DNA of 64,000 bases. Origin: Amoebophrya sp. A120 (Eukaryota; Sar; Dinophyceae; Syndiniales; Amoebophryaceae). The position numbers and the translations under genes are program-made. Positions within the stretch are counted from its first letter, which is position 1; the number at the start of each line of letters is the position of its first letter. The notes beneath the pieces were generated by a model, which was given only the letters and a program-made list of their open reading frames with translations, was not told the origin of the DNA and made no database searches. Where the stretch lies: the NCBI GenBank assembly GCA_905178155.1, contig CAJINV010000007.1, positions 3,676,265 through 3,740,264 of the forward strand. Direction: 5' to 3'. Positions 52,201-63,700 of this stretch are shown piece after piece.

Positions 52201-53920
52201 CCGTGATTCTGGAAGTTTTGCAAGACCTGTACCGCACGCGGAGATCGGTGTTAGAAGATGTATGGGACGACGTGTGCACACACAACCTGTTCTTCATGTC
52301 CCTCGTTCTCTAGCTCTATGTGTACGTCTACGACTACGTTCGGACACGCAGGGAGGATCAGCAATAAAGCTGGCACTACAGTGATATCAAGAACTAGCTG
52401 GCCTAGGCTTTGTATGAGAAATCCAAACGCACGAATCTTAGTGTCGCCTGCGGTGCTGCAAAAGCTTGGTCTTGGCAACATGCAAGGAGGTTTAGTGTTG
52501 AGATATGTTGGTAATGGCTGCGCCACTTGCGTCCCTCCATGAGAAATGAAGGATAGGAACGGGACGTCGAGTTGTGCACTCTCATATGGTCCGTCGAAGA
52601 ATTACTGGGTATTCTGCACGAGAATGTGGCACAGCGTGCAGAAATTTCAGAGGATGACGGCTTTGGCTGCGTTGCCGCGCAGCAACAGCAATGGCGGATT
52701 GATGGAGATCACATCGCATGAGCAGGACAACCGGACGCTACAGACTTCCCTTCCGCGTGTAACTCCAGCAGCACGAGAAGAAAACCGTCATCTGCACCTC
52801 CCACAAGCTTGGCACGAAGAGGAGATGCTGGACCAAGATTCGGATATTCCGTGAAAATTAACCAACAACTCCGTTCAATTTGTCATGCAAAACATTGATT
52901 AGTGTAACCTCAAGTCTTAGTTTTGTCATGCGAAAACTGGATGGAACAAACGGAAGAAATTTTCAGTGAATATCGGAGTTGGATTTGAAATACACCCGAC
53001 GGAACAATTATGTCGTCGACGATGTGCCAGTGTATCTGTTGAACCTTCGTTTCAAGAACCTGAACAAAATCGACTACATTTTCAACCCTCAGTGGGCAAC
53101 CGTGCCCGACCTGGCCGTGATACCGGAGAAGCGAAAGTCGACACTGATCACCAACGCGTTGTCCATTGAGGAAATGAAGGAGCGCCAGGAGCGGGCACGG
53201 GAACTGCAGAGACTGGAGGAAGAGGAACAAAACCAAAACGCGGCGAAGCAAAGCCGTTCCTCTAGCGCTGGTGCAGCGGGGGAAAGACTCGTAGAGCCTC
53301 TAGATGTGGACGATGAAGAAACTACCCTGGCTGCTTACCAGGCAGGTGAAAGAAAAACCAGCATCGGCAGTGCGATGCGGAAGATGTTGCGAGCCGCTTC
53401 ACCTCTACTGACCTCTAGTACCAGTGACGCTAATGATCTACCATTGCATCTGCTCCGAGCTACTACGGGCGACAACATCCCAGACCACGTTCCCTCACAC
53501 CAGCATGACATTCTGTCCTACAGCCAGCATTTAGAGCAGCTGAAGCGCGTCTACGGCCCGGCGTCCGCGGTGAGCATCAAGGTGCTCAAGATGCGCGAGG
53601 TGAATACTGTGAACTGCGGTAGTGAGGTGCTGAGTCCGACGATTGGGGCAATTTTCGGTAGGAATTGCAACACGTATTTTGTCGAACAAGAAGATGACGA
53701 CCTTGATGACCCTCGATCAGAACAAATAAATGGTCGCGATGACGAGGCTCCCGTGCGCCAAGTAGGCGTCAAGAAGACGGAAGTCGCTGTGCTGAAGCAT
53801 TTCCACCGCACGAAAGTCCTTCCCGAGCATGAGCTGAAACTTCCGGTTACGGATGTTTTTGCCTATCCGTGGACCAATCGGTCCTTGTTTGAGAGGGAAA
53901 CCACACTGTTGCATGGATAA
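49226..53920 (+). CDS. GT32-like glycosyltransferase with DXD motif, type II membrane protein
   Basis: Well-supported exons: 49226-50291, 50489-50563, 50719-52304, with 52557 to about 52717 and 52978-53920 likely. A hydrophobic stretch (LCGCLLVWQHVFLGLPTWF) may be the signal anchor. Core blocks are NIPKVFLQIS, WKYVHWNDRKCLEFI, GADFCRMYFLYI|HGGVYMDVDMMLYKNIDEL with the metal-binding DVD, GFIAVVPRHPVILEVLQDLY and LNLRFKNLNKIDYIFNPQWA. This is the pattern of OCH1/GT32-type enzymes of the Golgi; the sugar is unknown. Intron 52305-52556 is canonical GT-AG. Between 52557 and 52845 the protein-like frame changes without a visible intron (see findings). A second, overlapping frame at 49407-49620 is also open. 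Confidence 0.65.
50292..50483. mobile_element. introner just before the DXD exon
   Basis: The element is 192 nt with exact CATAC duplications (50287-50291 and 50484-50488). Ends are TATCCACACG and CAATTGCACA. Removal joins Y-I|H-G-G-V-Y-M-D-V-D in frame. Confidence 0.85.
50564..50713. mobile_element. introner, TGCAAAAGTATCGCAC family
   Basis: The element is 150 nt with exact TTCAA duplications (50559-50563 and 50714-50718). Ends are TATCCTGTGCAAAAGTATCG and CGATACTTTTGCAATGCATA. Removal gives A-A-S-S-S|T-S-T-N. Confidence 0.9.
52846..52972. mobile_element. short introner, TATTC-TGAAAATT ends
   Basis: The element is 127 nt with exact TCGGA duplications (52841-52845 and 52973-52977). Ends are TATTCCGTGAAAATT and AATTTTCAGTGAATA. 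It carries TTTGTCATGC twice. Removal gives D-S-E|L-D-L-K-Y. Confidence 0.85.
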
Positions 53921-54847
53921 ACTATTTCTACTAGATGTGGTCGTCAGAGGGGAGGCGATAGAAGCACCATATTTTGCACCTGTGTGCAAGGTTTGTCGTT
54001 GAAATATACCAGCAAGAGAGTAATTACGCATCCATTTGGAGGTTCTCGTCGTGGTGGAGCCTGCGAGTACTCTAGTGAAAGCAATGGAACAGCAGCCGAC
54101 AGGGCACAAAAAACCGCAATAATGTGTCCCTGTTGGTGTCAAATTTCTTTGTTTATCCGTATCAATCATAATTTTCACGCTCGCTTCGCAAGTAGTTCCT
54201 GGCGTCGGAGAATTGGAAGTGTTGAGCATGTTGCTCGCAGTAGTTCTTGTGTCCTCCCCTCGTCGTTCGGGTCGTTTCTCGGGTCGTCTCAAGTGTAAGT
54301 TTAGTTCTACTTCCACTAAGAGGGTGCTCCTCCATTGAATCGTAATCAAGGGAGTAAGGCTGATCTTCATCGTGATCGTGTTGACAAAATTAATATTAAA
54401 ATACTTAGAAATAAATAGACTCGTCGTGTGGAGCCAATAGTTCGTCGACTGGTGGTGCTCGTGGTCGTCAGTCATCGTCATCGACATAAAAATATCGGGG
54501 CTTCGTTTAGGTTTCAATCGATGATCGTCGAAAAAAGAAGGGACAAATTTCTGTATAAAAACGGAATTTTATGCTGTAGTTTTCAAACTTCGAAAAGACG
54601 TCGAAAAAGAAAGGTTAAGGCGGATGAACTACTGTAGTACTGCTGCAGTACTTCTACTTCTTTAGTACATCCCCCATTCCGACAGACTACTAAAACTTCA
54701 TGCATTTTGTAATGCAGCTGATGAACCACCTGGTGCAGGGCCCGGTCATTGCTTACCAAAACTTGTTTGAAGATGAAGTAATAGCACTACACAACGTAGG
54801 CTTAGCTGGTTCTTTCTTGACAATTTCTAGTTCTGTTGCAAACAACT
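53921..54847. other. intergenic with one palindrome
   Basis: AGTACTG-CTG-CAGTACT forms a short palindrome near 54637-54653. No firm gene was recognised. Confidence 0.4.
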
Positions 54848-56065
54848 ATGCGCATCATGCCGGGCGTGCATAATTCCACCTCGTCGTCGTCTCGCGCCGC
54901 GAAAGGCTTCGGAAACAGGGCCGCCGCGCGTTCTTGCGGTAATATCAACCGTGCGGGCCGTGTCGCTGTGTTGCTGTTGACCGGAACGACGAACAACCTC
55001 GGAACTGCATACGAACAGAAGAAGAAAAGGAAGAACACAAACACCGAGTCGGGGGGTGTGGTGGACAGCGTGAAGAAACAGGCGAGGGAGATCGACACCA
55101 AGATCGGCGCTTCTAAAAAGATGAAGGAAGCTTCCGAAAGCATCAAGAGGTTCGACGAACGAAACCTCGGTATTGCCAAACGAATGAAGGAGTGGCAGAA
55201 AAAGATGCCTACCTTGCAGTGGCCTACGAAGGAGGGCATGGGTAAGAGGATCCAAGAGGCGAAGACGAAGATCCAAAACTGGGGGAAACAGGTCAGGAAC
55301 ATCGATGTGAGAAAAACGATCGCGAGTTGGAAGGAGCGGGCAAAAGGCATATGATGTGTAAATATGTCTGGGTCAAGACAAACAGCGCGGCTGTTTGTCA
55401 ACCAGCTTTTCTTGGATCAAAGTCAATCACATGGTCTTGAAAAGCATCACAGGCTTTGCGAATGCTTTTGCTGGTCTTGTCCTTGTGCAATACCCGTTTT
55501 TTCGCATCATGACATGCATCCTAGCAAGAAGTAGAGTATCGCAACTTCTTCTTTAATTTAGCGTGGGGGGTCAGGCACCTCATTGCACTCATTTTTTTTG
55601 TTCTGCATGGTCCTGACGCAACAAGCATCGCAAATGTGAATCTTTTGCTTTCGAGATGACGCAGACACAACTTTTGCAATGCATAGAGCCTGAACCTCAA
55701 GTCGTTGAGCGATGGGATGCGTGCTCTGAAGGACAAGGTCACAAACATGAAGTTTCCCGGTTGGCCCAGCACGACCACGTCCAGCGGTACTACGATCTAC
55801 TTGCTTCATGGTAATTCTTCATCGGTCTTTCTATCGAATTGTCGATGTTTAGACTGAAATTTTTGTTGGTGAACGAATCACTCGAGAAATAAGATCAGAA
55901 GATGAGAGTATTGCAGAAGGATAGACAAGAACTTCTTACGCGAAAGAACAACTCATTGATAACCTCACATACAGCGAGCGGATCATCCACATCCTCCGTG
56001 CATCGCCGCACGGGCGGCAACGTCAGAGGCAGCAAGAAGAAGCGCGGCGGCTCCCGCTCGTCGTA
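54848..56065 (+). CDS. Lys-rich amphipathic helical protein, unknown family
   Basis: Exons 54848-55349, 55691-55796 and 55975-56065 total 232 residues. The N-terminus has an Ala/Gly/Arg-rich stretch and a short hydrophobic run (GRVAVLLLTGTTNN), possibly a targeting region. The middle is a long charged helix with evenly spaced Lys (VKKQAREIDTKIGASKKMKE, RIQEAKTKIQNWGKQVRN), suggesting a coiled coil or membrane-lying amphipathic helix. The tail is Ser/Thr-rich and ends in a basic cluster (GSKKKRGGSRSS). The first intron is an introner; the second (55797-55974) is canonical GT-AG, and both joins keep frame. No homologue was recognised. Confidence 0.6.
55350..55685. mobile_element. introner in the helical protein gene
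   Basis: The element is 336 nt. It begins TATGATGTG and ends CTTTTGCAATGCATA, the right end of the TGCAAAAG family. Flanks AGGCA and GAGCC match poorly. Removal keeps frame (A-K-G|M-N-L-K). A second family motif, TATGTCTGGGTC, lies at 55364, so this may be a hybrid or nested copy. Confidence 0.65.
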
Positions 56066-57240
56066 GCGCGGCTCGAACCTCCGCTCCAAAAATCTACCTG
56101 CTTTTCTTCGAGGATTTATTTCGTAGAACAATGTACTTTTTGTTTTTGTTTTTCAGACAAACATGAAATTGACGACCCGGAAAGTAGTTGCGACTACAAC
56201 TTCAATATAAGCATCTTCGTGATCATTCGGGAAGGTCTTGATCTCGTTTGAATCGTGACAAAAACGGAATCAACCATAGCCCGTTGTACAATAACATAGC
56301 TTGAACAAGACGGTCCCACTGTTCATCAAGGTTCTGCTACAAGGCCGCAGCTTATGTCGCGTAGTGGGAGGGTGAACGAGTGGACAGGGGGGAAAGAAAA
56401 ACGCCAGAGGGTGGGCAAGGGAAAAAATTTTTGATGCAGGGCGGGGCCAGGCATCTGCGCCGCTTCTTGCTGCCAGAACGTAGGCGGGGCGCCATGGCGC
56501 CCGTGGCTCCAGTCTCTGCGCGAGCGCGAGGACCTCACCCGCATGGGCGTGCATTTGCGTGGCGGCAAGTTTTAGGCCCAAGCAACGAACAACGCAAAGC
56601 GCGGTAGCGGGCGGGCGCCAGTGGGCGGGCGGAGGAAGCAGGGGAACAGTCCGCGCCATGCGAGGCGTTGGCGCGTGACGCCATGCCCGCGCGTTTGCGG
56701 CGTGGCCCGTTCGCGCCGCCTGCCTTTGCGCCCCGGTTGTCCCTGCGCGCCTTGGTGCCCCCCGCGCCCTTCCCCCGCGCGCAGCCTCGCAGAGCGGGGG
56801 GCCCTGCCGCGCGCGTGGATGGAGGCAGCACGGGCGCCGGGGCGGGGCACCCCCCAGGCGCAGGGGCCCACCACCCTTCCCCAGCACCCCCGGACAACAG
56901 CGGCGCCCCCCGCGTTAGCCCGCATGCAGTAATCTGCTCCGCCCCCGCCTGCTAGCCTCGCGCGCACCCACCGCCCAAGACAGAGGCGGCGGACGGTGGC
57001 GCCCTCTGCCGGCCTCCGCGTGAGGTGGCGCCCTCTGCCGGCCTCCTCGTTTGGAGTGAGCGGAAGGAGGGCGCCGGGGGAGGGTGGTGGGCAGCTGCCC
57101 GCCTGCAAACCTGGTGCCGGGGCGCGGCTTTCCCTTCGCGAACAGAGGGGGGGCGTCGGGGGAGGGTGGTGGGCAGCTGCTCGCCTGGGGCTTGGCCGCC
57201 GGCGGCGTTACCCGTGCCCCCCGCCTTCTTTGCGCCCCCC
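56066..57240. other. gene-free stretch with strongly GC-rich block
   Basis: From about 56330 the sequence becomes visibly much richer in G and C than the rest of the window. Two short blocks are duplicated: GTGGCGCCCTCTGCCGGCCT at 56996 and 57025, and GGGGGAGGGTGGTGGGCAGC at about 57076 and 57158. Long open frames on both strands look like by-products of composition. Confidence 0.6.
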
Positions 57241-57259
57241 GCCCGCCCGTGTTTCCATC

Positions 57260-58008
57260 CCGTTATCCCCGTGTTTCCCGGTTCGCCGTGCTTCCCGCTT
57301 TCCCCGTGCTTCCCGCCTTCCCCGTTCTCCCCGCCGTCCCCGTGCCTCCCGCCCTTCTCGTGCTTCCCTCTTTCCCCGTGTTTCCCTCTTTCCCCGTGCT
57401 TCCCGTTTTCCCTATGCTTCCCGCTTTCGCCGTTCTTCCCGTCTTCCCCGTTCTTCCCGCCTTCCCCGTGCCCCCCGCGCGCCTTTCTCGTGCTTCCCGC
57501 TTTTCCCGTGCTCCCCGCTTTCCTCGTGTTTCCCGCCTTCCCTATGCTCCCCGCCTTCCCTATGCTTCCCGCCTTCCCTATGCTTCCCGCTTTCCCCGTG
57601 CTTCCCGCTTTCCCTATGCTTCCCGCCTTCCCTGTGCTTCCCGTCTTCCCTATGCTTCCCGCTTTCCCCGTGCTTCCCGCTTCCCGCGTGCCCCCCGCTT
57701 TCCCCGTGTCTCCCGCCTCCGCCGTGCTTCCCGCTTTCCCCTGGCTTGCCGTTTTCCCCGTGCTTCCCGCTTTCCCCGTGCTGCCCGCTTTCCCCGTGTT
57801 TCCCGCTTTTTACCGCTTTCCCCGTGCTTCCCGTTTTCCCCGTGCTTCCCGCTTTCTCCGTGAATGCTTCCCGCTTTCTCCGTGAGTGCTTCCCGCTTTC
57901 CCCGTGCTTCCCGCTTTCCCCGTGCTTCCCGCTTTCCCCGTGCTTCCCGCTTTCCCCGTGCTTCCCGCTTTCCCCGTGCTTCCCGCTTTCCCCCTGCTTC
58001 CCGATTGC
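57260..58008. repeat. 18-bp minisatellite
   Basis: Tandem copies of about 18 bp, consensus TGCTTCCCGCTTTCCCCG, run for about 750 bp. They are degenerate at the left and nearly perfect at the right (57895-58000). Confidence 0.88.
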
Positions 58009-58318
58009 GAAAGATTTTGGGGATTGCAAAGCGTTTCGGGGATTGCGAAATATTTTGGGGAGTGCAAAATATTTTGGGGCTTGCAAAATATTTTGGGGGT
58101 TGCAAAATATCTTGGGGATGGCAAAACATTTTGGGGATTGCAAAATATTTCCGGGACTGCAAAATATTTCGGGGATTGCAAAATATTTCAGGGATTGCAA
58201 AATATTGCGGGGAGTGCAAAATATTTCGGGGATTGCAAAATATTTCGGGGATTGCAAAAAATTTCGGGGATTGCAAAACATTCCGGGGATTGCAAAATAT
58301 TTCGGGGATTGCCAAATG
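58009..58318. repeat. 19-bp minisatellite
   Basis: About 16 tandem copies have consensus GGGGATTGCAAAATATTTC. The array starts directly where the 18-bp array ends. Confidence 0.9.
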
Positions 58319-58890
58319 TTGGCCGTTGGCCGTTTGCGATTTAGCCCTTTGCGATTTGGGCGTTTGCGATTTGGCCGTTTGCGATTTGGCCGTTGGCCGT
58401 TTCCGATTTGGCCGCTGGCCGTTTGCGATTTGGCCGTAGGCCGTTTGCGATTTGGCCGTAGGCCGTTTGCGATTTGGCCGTTTGCGATTTGGCCGTTGGC
58501 CGTTTGCGATTGGGCCGTGGCCGTTTGCGATTTGGCCGGTTGCGATTTGGCCGTTGGCCGTTTGCGATTGGGCCGTTGGCCGTTGGCCGTTTGCGATTTG
58601 GCCGTTTGCCGTTTGCCGTTTGCCGTTTGCCGTTTGCCGTTTGCCGTTTGCGATTTGGCCGTTGGCCGTTTGCGATTTGGCCGTTGGCCGTTTGCGATTT
58701 GGCCGTTTGCGATTTGGCCGTTGGCCGTTTGCGATTTGGCCGTTGGCCGTTTGCGATTTGGCCGTTGGCCGTTGGCCGTTTGCGATTTCCCCTCTGACCG
58801 TTTGCGATTTGGCCGCTGGCCGTTGTCCGTTTGCGATTTGGCCGTTTGCGGTTTGGCCGGACGGTTGCCGTTGGCCGTTGGGCGGTGAGC
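58319..58890. repeat. compound minisatellite of 15-bp and 7-bp units
   Basis: Tandem mixtures of GCCGTTTGCGATTTG and GCCGTTG follow directly after the 19-bp array. A run of GCCGTTT 7-mers lies at about 58600-58650. Confidence 0.88.
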
Positions 58891-60761
58891 GATTTCGCAA
58901 ATCGCGACAACTTTAGAAAGTTTGAAAAGCGTGAAAAACTTTTCGGCGAAGGCGATTTTCCTCCCTGTTGCAAAATTTTAACTTGCGCAGCTCAGCAATA
59001 GGAGTTATAGTTTTCTGCTGACAGTGCAGCACCACCAGAATTAGATACCACGTCAAGCAGTCGGGCACCAGCACTTTCGTACTAGTAACTCTTCTTCAAC
59101 GCAGTTATTCAGACGTGCCAACGACTTCACAGCAATCCTGTAAACTTGACATTGTCACTCTTCTGTTTTTGATATTCCTGTAAATTAAAGCTCAAGTCCT
59201 CGCGGAAGAACTTGAATTCGATTTTAGAATGGAGATTTGTTTAGATTGATTTGGCGGATTCGTTGCTTGTCGGAAGAAGATGATAAAAAATGTATATGTT
59301 GAGCATGCGAAGTCAGCAATGGTGTTGATGCGTTTTGCCGTTGTTGTGATTCTAGTGGACCAGGACATTGTTCCTGCAGGACGTCGGTGGTCACATGGCA
59401 GTGAAAAATCCTGTCGTGAGCAGCCATTTGATGCTGAATATCTTGGTCGCATTTTGGTGTTCGTAGCGCGTCTAATTCTCCGTCGTATCTGCTATCGTGC
59501 TAGTTGCATGTGCATGAGCATGCCCAAGCATATGTATAGTACAACGAGAGCCGTTGTTTCTTTCTGTTGTCCTCTCTGTTTGTGATTGTCCCCGACCGAT
59601 AAAATTCATCCTATAGCACGCTGCAAGATGAATATGAAGCCTGATCTATAGTTCGTTTTCCGCAAGCACCGTGGCTTTGTGGTTTCACAAAATGATCCCT
59701 TTACGAAGAGGAGTCAAAGTTCTTTTTTCGACCATGCTGCACGTAATTTTTGTACTCTTTTATTACCATAGTTCGAAGAACAGGAATGTGGACGCAGAGC
59801 AACTGATTTCCACATGGTTTTTTGCTCGATTCTTCAAAGATCACACGTATCATGTTTGCTTTGCATGAAGAAGTTGCCAAGATCTATTTCTTGATGTTGA
59901 TCATCCTGTATTAAACAAGCGGCTGCGCTCGTTGTGACATCACACGGTGAAACGACTTTCTTCATTCCGGACCGTTCCTATTCAGGAGTTTCAGTGTGTG
60001 ACGATGAAACTAAAGACAGTAGACCTCAAACAGAAACACAAATTCTCTCTGGACCCCTTTTAAACTACGAAAGTAAGTACGCGGAAGAACCGCGTCTTTA
60101 CTTTCTGTACGGCCTTAGCCTTATCAAGAAGTAAAGCGTTGGTAAAAAAAATATTGAGCAAAGAAAAAAGCACGAGAAGCATGAAAATAAAAATTGCAGA
60201 ATCAATAAACCTCCGCAATCAATAATACCCCAGAAGAACATGACGGATGATGTGCGGACATTCACAACCACACTCGTCTCACGTCGCGGATTCGCAGTGG
60301 CAGCGGCGGTGAAGCCGGCCTAGATGGAGATGACCCCGAGCTCACGTTGGAATACGGCACAAGTGTAGAGCCATTGAGATGGTAAAAAAGCCCTCCGTGC
60401 TCCGTAATTCTTGACGTCTTGTCTCTGCACGTTGACCGCGTCCATTTGATCTGCGCCGCATCAGTACGCTCCTCCGGTATCAAAAGTGCTCAGGTACAAC
60501 TTCTACCTCCAGGCACGACACCGCCCCATCTGTGCTGCCGATGAACGATCATGATTTATTCTTTCCAGACGCCACACGACCAAGATGAACCACGCCGCCA
60601 ATTAAAGAAACTCAAGACGCCGGTCCCCACCAGTAGTACAACATGATGCGCAGCACTTAACTACCTCTGTTAAGAAAGTAGCAGTTCGTAAAAATAACAA
60701 AAACTCCTTTTAATACGACCCACGCCTCAACCTAATATCCTGTTCATCCTCGCGGCCCACC
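58891..60761. other. intergenic, no gene seen
   Basis: The sequence returns to ordinary composition. No convincing coding frame, RNA gene or repeat was recognised over about 1.8 kb. Confidence 0.45.
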
Positions 60762-63700
60762 ATGCAAGACCGAAACTACCCGGAGAATGCTCCCGGGGGT
60801 GGAGGTTCATCCCCGTCCGCCAGAGCCCACCCGGGCGACAAGGAGAAACAAGACGACGGTCCTCATCAAGACGGTAGCGGAACATCAACTCAGACGACCC
60901 TGCTTCGGCACACAGCACACCACGTCCAGGACCCGAGCCTCGCCCAGCGCGGATTTCTCTCGGCGGAGCTGCTAGTGCAGAGTGTGGAGATTCTCGGGGA
61001 AGCGAATGTCAACCTCGAGGTGGTTCGCCGACGCAAAAAGGCTTACGTTTTGGCGCGCGAGAAAAAGCGACTCCAGTACAACAGTACTAAAGCAGGCACA
61101 ACTAACAAGCACCCGGGCAATAAAAGCTCGTCGTCGAGGAAAAAGAGCGAAACCAATGCAGCAGGCGGCAACGAGCAAGCTGGTGCTGACAAACAAAATG
61201 ATTCGTCGAAAAACAGAGATCCAAAGCCGAAGACCAAAGATCAACGGTCGCAGTCCGACAACGTGTCCGCGGGGGTGCGGGGCGCGCGGTCCGACGTGAA
61301 CGCCAATACGGCGCAAACTGGCGGCGGCAGTCGGGGGCTGTTCGAAAGCTTTACTTCCTCCGGGGGCACCCACCTGCCGCGACTGCCCACCTGGCAGACA
61401 CAAATGGACCAGCAGCAGCAATTGCCACCAGATGTTCTTGTTGGTGGTGCAGCTGCCCCTGGCGGCGGAGCAAATGCAGGAGGTGGAGCTAGTAGTAGCT
61501 CGTCCAGTATTAACTCGGGGACAAGTTCATCTGGACAGGTGGGCCTACACCAACAGGAGACCACAGCAAGTGGACTACTTGCAGCGGGGATCAACGCGAG
61601 TGCCGCTGCCGGGGCGTCGAGCGGTGCCTCTTCTGGCAGTGCCGGAGGACAAGGGTCCTCGTCTTCCTCAGCATCATCCTCTGCGAACAACGGCTTCCCC
61701 GGTGCAAATCTTCACCCTGCTCCAGGCAGCCCAGTGATTGAGTCAGGATTCTCGTCAGGTACTAGTGCCAGCTCGAGCGGAATAATTCCACCAATTACTA
61801 GTGGTCCAACTCCAAGTGGAGCAGGGGCTTCAACCTCCGCGACCGGCTTACAACAATTACCGGGAAGCACACCAGCAGCTGGCGGCACAGTGGGCAGCTC
61901 CACGACGAGCCATGAAGTGTATAATCCCGGCGGAGGACTTGTAGGTGGAACTACACCCGGTAGTGCGACTGCTGGGGGCGGCGGTACGACAAGTGGTGCA
62001 ACGCATGGCACTGGCACTGCTGGGTGGTCGCCAGGATTCAATCCTCCGTCATCGTCAACATCTGCCGACAATGCTAACACTAACGCAGCCTGGAACATCA
62101 ATCAGAATCCACCTAGCTTCAACGCTGCCGGACCGGGGACGTTCGACTTGGCGCAGACACCAATGACTACACCGGGCGGGGCGGGGGACCCGTCTGGATT
62201 TCAGCCGGCTGCTGAATCTGGGGTAATATATTAGATACGGCCGGCAGTTTTTTCTGCATTGTATTTTCTGTGCTTCGAGTTCGATCATGTACGGTCTTCG
62301 CAGTTCTATGTTTCAAGAAACTTGTTGCTATCAACTTCATAGCTATACTTAACTTTGTTGACCTCCAACACCAGGTGAGCGGCGACTCTTCCACCACCAG
62401 GGACTTCTTTGACATTTTCGGCGTGCCGCCCGATGACGGACACCTGCCGCCTCCTGGGGCCCCCGCCGCTGGTGCACCACCGGGCACGTCTACAGCGCAG
62501 GTGTTTCAAACCTCGCACGTCATGAACGAGAGCGACTTCCAGAATTTCTTGCAGTCCATGTCCAATCTACAGAATACTGCAGGCGGGACAACGACAATGC
62601 CAGGCCCGGATGGAGCCCCTTTCTTTCTCGGCCCGCCCGGCGCCGGCGGCATGATCCCCCCTCCGACCACCACCATGCCGGGAGGAGGAGCTCCAGCTCC
62701 AGTGGGCGGACCGCCAGCACCTGGGGGTGCTCCAGCGGGCCGCGGGATTTTCGCGGAGCCGGCGGGCCAGGGTAACAACAACAACAACATGACGTCGGAC
62801 GACCCAGAATTGATGGCGATGCTGGATGAGCAGTTCGCGGACATCGCCAGGGGACCGATGGGTCGAGGACTTGGCATTACGACAGGACCACCGGGTGCTG
62901 CCGGCGAGGCTGGTGAACTTAATATCCCGCCCCAGGCACAGGCGTTTTTCGACCTTATCCGTCAAGAAGTGCCAAACCTTGCCCGAGGAATTTTCCACCC
63001 GGCGTTCGCGCCTCGAACGGATGTTGTCCCTGCCATGTTGCCGCCCACCGGTGCCGCGAATAACGCCACCGCCGGCCTGGGAAATGTAATCTTCGGTGGA
63101 ACGCTGCCGCCGGGAGGAGCAGGTGGAGCCGGAGGCGGACCTCCAGGACCACAACTGCCCCCAGGCACTATGCAAGTCGGCCCGACGCAAACCTACCAAA
63201 TCAGTGGGCAGGGCCAGACGATTCAGGAATCGATCGCGTCGTTGCAGGAGCAACTAGCGGCGCGCGGGCTGCCGTTGCCGCCGGAGTTTATGGCGGGCGC
63301 AGCAGCGGTGCCGCTGCCCCCGGGCGCGATGATGATGGGCGGGGGAGCCGCTCCTGGAGGTGGACCTCGTGGTCCGGACGATAATTATGCCGACGACTAC
63401 AATTACCCGTGGGAGGCAAACATTCCGGAGGGCGGCGGAGTCAACACGCAGGTCAACTTTCAGGTGGTGGTGGCTCAGCAAGTCGTGAATAACGGTGCGG
63501 GTGGCACGGGTACTGCCTTTCATCCGGGCAGCAGCGGTCTGCAGTCCGGCACGACGGAATTCAACGAGGTTACAGAGTTTCCAGAAATCGAGATTGATGA
63601 CAGCGCGATAGGAGGCAGTGGAGCTTCTATTCATCATGATCATCCTGGTGGCACTAATAATCTGCTCGAAGAGCTGCAAGTGGCTGATGGGGGCACGGCA

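Noticed and set aside
53717-54517. Long minus-strand open frame (266 codons) overlapping the end of the GT32-like gene
   Set aside because: It overlaps coding sequence on the + strand, has no domain or splice support, and its composition looks like chance.
56270-57108. Long open frames on both strands in the GC-rich block
   Set aside because: Ala/Arg/Pro-rich translations without domains are expected where stop codons are rare for compositional reasons.
56996-58888. A 630-codon + strand open frame through the minisatellites
   Set aside because: It is simply the translation of tandem repeats (LPAFPV-like, then GLQNI-like); there is no start context or domain.
57260-58890. CRISPR array
   Set aside because: The repeats are directly tandem with no unique spacers, and the genome is eukaryotic.
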